Shown here one piece after another: positions 6,060-8,480 of a stretch of 8,480 bases of DNA; within the stretch, counting starts at the first letter, position 1, and the number at the start of each line of letters is the position of its first letter. Origin of the DNA: Methanomicrobiaceae archaeon UBA436 (lineage in GTDB: Archaea > Halobacteriota > Methanomicrobia > Methanomicrobiales > Methanoculleaceae); contig DAFR01000125.1 of NCBI GenBank assembly GCA_002497965.1, forward strand, positions 1-8,480, in the 5' to 3' direction. A program made the position numbers and the translations under genes. The notes under the pieces were generated by a model. That model saw only the letters and a program-made list of their open reading frames with translations. It searched no databases and was not told the origin of the DNA.

Positions 6060-6873
6060 AATCCTGCAGGATGGCGCTGCCGGCCGGGCCCCGGACGAAC
6101 TCTATGAACGACTCCGCCCCAGCCTTATGCGGCGAGTTCGCCAGTATGCCGAGCGGGTAGGTGGCCTGCACGTTGTAATCCTCAGGGATCTCGATGCGTG
6201 CCACTCTGGTTAGGTCCTCCTTCGAAACGTCGGACTTGTAGACGAACGCCGCGTCCGCCTCGCCGAGCGCCAGTTTGGGCACAACGTTGCTCACCGCCGT
6301 CTCCTCGGATATGACGTTTTTCATCACGGCCTCCCGGTAAGCCTCACCGTAGGCGGGGTCGGCGGCCAGTTTGTCGAGCACCTGACGGGTGTAGTCACCG
6401 AAGGGGACGTCTTTTGTCCCGATGACGATCTTCACGCCGGGTTTTGCCAGGTCCGCAAGTCCGGTGATGTTTGCCGGGTTATCGATCGGGACTATCAAGG
6501 CCATGCTGTTCCCGACGAAGTCTGAAACAGTATCATTATCCATGAACCCGCTGTTCTGGAGGGCTTGCATGTGCTTTGTACTTGCGGATACGAAGATATC
6601 GGCGTTCGCTCCCTGCTCGATCTGGGTGCGGAGCGTCTGTGAACCGTCGAAGACCAGGTCGACTTTGATTCCCGGGTTCTCCGCTTCGTAGGCTCTGGCG
6701 ATATCCGTGAAGGCTCCGGTGAGCGATGCGGCGGTAAAGACCGTCAGGGTTGTCTCTTCCGGGGTCTCCCCGGTGCCCGTGCATCCCGCAGCCATGAGGC
6801 TGGCGATGACCACGAGGCTCAGGACGGCAAGGATTGCCGTTTTTGATTGCTTCATTTCTGTCACCGTGTTCAT
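6028..6873 (-). CDS. modA: ModA-like molybdate-binding lipoprotein
   Basis: Substrate-binding component that captures molybdate (or tungstate) outside the membrane and delivers it to ModB. The 281-residue protein opens with a signal sequence (hydrophobic 13-28) and a lipobox ending AAGC, so Cys31 is the likely lipid-anchored residue. A short Thr/Glu linker follows. The oxyanion-binding serines are expected at Ser50 in FTAASLTGAF and Ser78 in FDGSQ; further family segments are ADIFVSAS, VPFGDYTRQVLDKL and EADAAFVYKSDV, whose Tyr aligns with a ligand of E. coli ModA. The AASL form resembles classical ModA rather than archaeal WtpA. ATG 6873 lies about 23 nt after a TATA-like box and could be leaderless. 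An in-frame ATG at 6855 is preceded by GGTGA at 5 nt and would leave a more standard signal peptide. It heads the modABC operon. Confidence 0.93.
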   Translation of the reverse strand: MNTVTEMKQSKTAILAVLSLVVIASLMAAGCTGTGETPEETTLTVFTAASLTGAFTDIARAYEAENPGIKVDLVFDGSQTLRTQIEQGANADIFVSASTKHMQALQNSGFMDNDTVSDFVGNSMALIVPIDNPANITGLADLAKPGVKIVIGTKDVPFGDYTRQVLDKLAADPAYGEAYREAVMKNVISEETAVSNVVPKLALGEADAAFVYKSDVSKEDLTRVARIEIPEDYNVQATYPLGILANSPHKAGAESFIEFVRGPAGSAILQDYGFDPLPAGS

Positions 6874-6891
6874 ATCGAATTGCGGCTTTAT

Positions 6892-6900
6892 CTATTTAAT
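6892..6900 (-). promoter_or_regulatory. TATA box of the modABC operon
   Basis: On the minus strand ATTAAATAG lies with its centre about 23 nt upstream of the first modA ATG (6873). This predicts transcription starting at or just inside that codon, so translation begins either leaderless at 6873 or at ATG 6855 with its GGTGA ribosome site. Confidence 0.5.
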
Positions 6901-6939
6901 TCAGCTGATTTTAAGCCCATATCAAGGAGATTGGGTTTA
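6895..6939. promoter_or_regulatory. Two inverted repeats over the modA promoter (candidate operators)
   Basis: First, a 20-bp imperfect palindrome at 6895-6914 is centred on TCAGCTGA, with 8 of 10 positions paired, and it overlaps the TATA box. Second, TAAGCCCA (6912-6919) and TGGGTTTA (6932-6939) form an 8-bp inverted repeat with one mismatch; the half-sites are 20 bp apart, close to two helical turns. Both positions suit a repressor of molybdate uptake. No known archaeal ModE consensus was matched. Confidence 0.35.
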
Positions 6940-6952
6940 CAGTCCTGCAAGG

Positions 6953-6979
6953 TATAAAAATGTGTGCCCGGAGCCGGGC
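6953..6979. terminator. Hairpin plus T-tract (minus strand), overlapping a plus-strand TATA-like box
   Basis: GCCCGG-AG-CCGGGC (6966-6979) is a perfect 6-bp inverted repeat. Read on the minus strand it is followed by ACACATTTTTATACC, so it resembles a terminator for the regulator gene whose stop is at 7156. Read on the plus strand, the same bases are TATAAAAA (6953-6960), a good archaeal TATA box, with the palindrome between box and expected start site. I favour the terminator reading. Confidence 0.4.
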
Positions 6980-6991
6980 GGGGGGAGGGTC

Positions 6992-7210
6992 ATGGCCAGC
7001 ATCATGCCAGGAATGGTGGGGCTGCACCAGCGGCCAAATAAAATGGGTGGACCTGGACAACAGACCGCGCGGAGAGGCCTGTTATCCCGGCGGGGAGATT
7101 CGAGATATCGTTCAAAGAGCACGGTGGAGGGGTTTGTCCGGGACCGGGCCACAGATCATGACCCTTCCAGAGTTATCTCAAACCTGCAGTGGTCAAATCC
7201 CATCGAGTAG
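6992..7210 (+). CDS. Possible 72-residue small ORF
   Basis: An ATG at 6992 is preceded by a G-rich ribosome site (GGGGGAGGG, ending 2-3 nt upstream), with a TATAAAAA box about 35 nt upstream. The frame runs to a TAG at 7208-7210, overlapping the 3' end of the minus-strand regulator by about 55 nt. The peptide begins MASIMPGMVGL and is Arg-, Gly- and Ser-rich with no Cys, membrane span or known motif. Codon use is only mildly GC-biased at third positions and the ribosome-site spacing is short. Promoter-like signals are its only support; it may be chance. Confidence 0.18.
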   Translation: MASIMPGMVGLHQRPNKMGGPGQQTARRGLLSRRGDSRYRSKSTVEGFVRDRATDHDPSRVISNLQWSNPIE

Positions 7211-7947
7211 CACCGGGTCTCGATCGCCGCTGCAGACCGGTTGTAATGGCGGGAGAATAGAGCACTCAGGATACCTGAGTCAAAAGCACATGCGGGCCTG
7301 CCTGTGACCGGGAGATCGGCGCACTCGAAACAGTCATAGACCAGGAGGGTGAGCGGATCCTGTCTTTCAACCTCGACCCTACCCAGGTGATGCTCCTCCC
7401 AGAACCGGGCAATCTTTGTGCAGAAATGTTCGGTATCCGGGTTGGCCAGCGCAGGATAGAGCTCCTCGCCCACACCTTTTCCCGCCCGGGTTAAGAGAGG
7501 GTCAAGCACGATCCCTTCATGCATGAGTGCGATCCGGATCGTCCGGAACGCCAGACGGTAGAACTCGAAGGGATCGCCCATACCCGGCCGGTATGCCCCA
7601 GCGTAGGCGGCGAGGTCGCCGGCCAGCCGCTCCTCCGGTGAGAGGCTCGCGACCAGATCGCCGGTGAGGTAGAAGACCTTCCGCCGCGAGTCATCAGGGT
7701 CGGCGCGGGATCCAACCACACCAGCAGCAGCCAACTCCTGGAGATGCACTGAGACCGTGGACTTTGCCCGGCCCACAAGCAAAACGACCTCCTCAAATGT
7801 GAGCTCACGCTCATTGAGGGCTGCCAGGATCGCTCGCCGCACCGGGTTATCAATCACCTGCGCCCCTTCAGGGGTTGAGTAGAGGTCTATCTCCTGTTTA
7901 GGCTTAGGTCGGCCGGGTCTTCCACGGACGCCCATCCCAGGCTCCAT
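7156..7947 (-). CDS. msvR: MsvR-like redox transcription regulator: winged HTH + V4R domain
   Basis: A 263-residue DNA-binding regulator. A basic Pro/Gly/Arg tail (5-18) precedes an ArsR-like winged helix (about 29-96): NPVRRAILAALNERELTFEEV, recognition helix region AKSTVSVHLQELAAAGVV, and wing RADPDDSRRKVFYLT. The C-terminal half carries a V4R domain with CFEC (206-209), ACAFDSG (219-225) and ETRCYSMGFDHCRFEI (243-258). Cys176, 206, 209, 220, 246 and 254 are candidates for redox sensing. HTH-V4R proteins beside an F420H2 oxidase are the methanogen MsvR family, reported to bind their own promoter and that of fpaA in a redox-dependent way. ATG 7947 is about 25 nt after a TATA-like box and could be leaderless; ATG 7935, with GGAG 6 nt upstream, is an alternative. 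The frame stays open to 8469 only as antisense of the flavoprotein gene. MsvR itself is inferred; the domain architecture is clear. Confidence 0.82.
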   Translation of the reverse strand: MEPGMGVRGRPGRPKPKQEIDLYSTPEGAQVIDNPVRRAILAALNERELTFEEVVLLVGRAKSTVSVHLQELAAAGVVGSRADPDDSRRKVFYLTGDLVASLSPEERLAGDLAAYAGAYRPGMGDPFEFYRLAFRTIRIALMHEGIVLDPLLTRAGKGVGEELYPALANPDTEHFCTKIARFWEEHHLGRVEVERQDPLTLLVYDCFECADLPVTGRPACAFDSGILSALFSRHYNRSAAAIETRCYSMGFDHCRFEITLEGS

Positions 7948-7967
7948 AGAGTAAGATCGAAACGAAG

Positions 7968-7976
7968 GTATATCAA
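7968..7976 (-). promoter_or_regulatory. TATA-like box of the msvR-like gene
   Basis: Minus-strand TTGATATACC lies with its centre about 25 nt upstream of ATG 7947, placing transcription start at the start codon (leaderless). No Shine-Dalgarno precedes that ATG. Confidence 0.45.
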
Positions 7977-7979
7977 TTG

Positions 7980-8013
7980 TTCGAATATAATAGAATATTC
8001 GTATAATACCGAA
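7980..8013. promoter_or_regulatory. Candidate MsvR operator in the msvR/fprA divergent promoter
   Basis: CGAATAT (7982-7988) and ATATTCG (7995-8001) form a perfect 7-bp inverted repeat with a 6-bp spacer. The TATAATAG (7986-7993) inside it is a plausible fprA TATA box. An adjoining repeat, TTCG-N8-CGAA (7998-8013), shares one half-site with it. TTCG/CGAA arms with a short spacer resemble, as far as I recall, the boxes bound by characterised MsvR proteins. Occupancy would cover the fprA promoter and sit just behind that of the regulator, fitting autoregulation plus control of fprA. Confidence 0.55.
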
Positions 8014-8031
8014 CAAAGAGGAGATGAAGAT

Positions 8032-8480
8032 ATGGAGATGAAGTCTGTAGAACTTGCACCCGGTGTACACTGGGTTGGAGCAATCGACTGGAACCTGAGG
8101 GAGTACCACGGCTACACCCTGCCGGGAACAACCTACAACGCCTACCTCGTCCGGGGTGAGAAGACAGCGCTCATCGACGGCGCATACCACGGGTTTGAGA
8201 AAGAGGTGCTCGGGCGCATCAGGTCGGTATGCGACCCGGCGGAGATAGACTGCATCGTCGTGAACCACATCGAGATGGACCACTCGGGCACCCTGCCCGA
8301 GTTCGTGCGGCGGATGCCCGGCACCCCGATATACTGCACAGCGCGAGCAAAAGCCGGTCTTGCCAGACACTACGACACGACAGGGTGGGAGATTCGTGTT
8401 GTCAGGAGCGGCGACACCCTCGACCTCGGCGGGAAGACACTGACGTTCCTGGAAGCGCCGATGCTCCACTGGCCTGACTC
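8032..8480 (+). CDS. fprA: FprA/FpaA-type flavodiiron protein (F420H2 oxidase), 3' end beyond window
   Basis: In methanogens this enzyme reduces O2 to water with electrons from coenzyme F420H2, using a diiron site and FMN. The visible 149 residues cover most of the metallo-beta-lactamase-like diiron domain: GTTYNAYLVRGEKTALIDGAY (32-52), the iron-binding HIEMDH (79-84) within VVNHIEMDHSGTLPEF, and a further ligand His146 in PMLHWPDS. Full-length relatives are about 400 residues with a C-terminal flavodoxin domain, which lies off the right edge. ATG 8032 is chosen because AGGAG (8019-8023) is 8 nt upstream; ATG 8038 is in frame but less favoured. A 5-codon reading frame at ATG 8024 overlaps the ribosome site and is probably fortuitous. 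It is divergent from the MsvR-like gene, with 84 bp between start codons, so redox control by that regulator is likely. No stop is reached, which is expected at the edge. Confidence 0.92.
   Translation, partial: MEMKSVELAPGVHWVGAIDWNLREYHGYTLPGTTYNAYLVRGEKTALIDGAYHGFEKEVLGRIRSVCDPAEIDCIVVNHIEMDHSGTLPEFVRRMPGTPIYCTARAKAGLARHYDTTGWEIRVVRSGDTLDLGGKTLTFLEAPMLHWPD

Noticed and set aside
7948..8469. Minus-strand open frame extending the regulator N-terminally to 437 residues
   Set aside because: It runs antisense through the flavodiiron gene, whose plus-strand product has clear family motifs. The HTH domain begins only after ATG 7947, and TATA-like boxes lie between.
1..8480. CRISPR array, insertion sequence, tRNA or rRNA
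   Set aside because: No regularly spaced repeats, transposase motifs, terminal inverted repeats with target duplication, cloverleaf or rRNA-like segments were seen.

Overview
The window looks like methanogenic archaeal chromosome, most likely a Methanomicrobiales/Methanoculleus-type organism of moderately high GC. The evidence is a NifB of the short archaeal form, an MsvR-like V4R-domain regulator divergent from an FprA/FpaA-type F420H2 oxidase (a methanogen arrangement), a CxxC-x17-CxxC zinc-ribbon protein, archaeal TATA boxes about 25 nt upstream of several start codons, and mixed leaderless and Shine-Dalgarno starts. The species assignment is inference; no marker RNA is present.

Layout. 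The left edge (1-167, minus) holds most of a small zinc-ribbon protein. Next is a roughly 300-nt AT-richer gap with two perfect palindromes, two hairpins, a 12-bp direct repeat and a possible 44-residue small ORF. The gap leads into a 663-residue plus-strand protein that fuses a class I SAM methyltransferase to a D-Ala-D-Ala-ligase-like ATP-grasp enzyme (468-2459). A 236-nt non-coding gap rich in G/C inverted repeats ends in a clear TATA box for nifB (2696-3607). An OGG1-type 8-oxoguanine glycosylase/AP lyase (3629-4483) follows after an oligo-T tract.

Convergent to these, on the minus strand, is a molybdate ABC transporter operon modA-modB-modC (6873 down to 4507). Its genes overlap, and its TATA region carries two inverted repeats. 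A 282-nt gap separates modA from the minus-strand MsvR-like winged-helix/V4R regulator (7156-7947). That regulator is divergent from a flavodiiron protein gene cut off by the right edge (8032-8480). The 84-bp divergent spacer carries TTCG/CGAA-type inverted repeats over the promoters.

How the genes relate. Two themes recur. Metal-cofactor supply is represented by NifB (nitrogenase cofactor core) and ModABC (molybdate or tungstate for nitrogenase, formylmethanofuran dehydrogenase or formate dehydrogenase). Oxygen defence is represented by the glycosylase for oxidised guanine, the redox-type regulator and the O2-reducing flavodiiron protein. The methyltransferase/ATP-grasp fusion is the least explained gene. 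No mobile element, CRISPR array, tRNA or rRNA was found.
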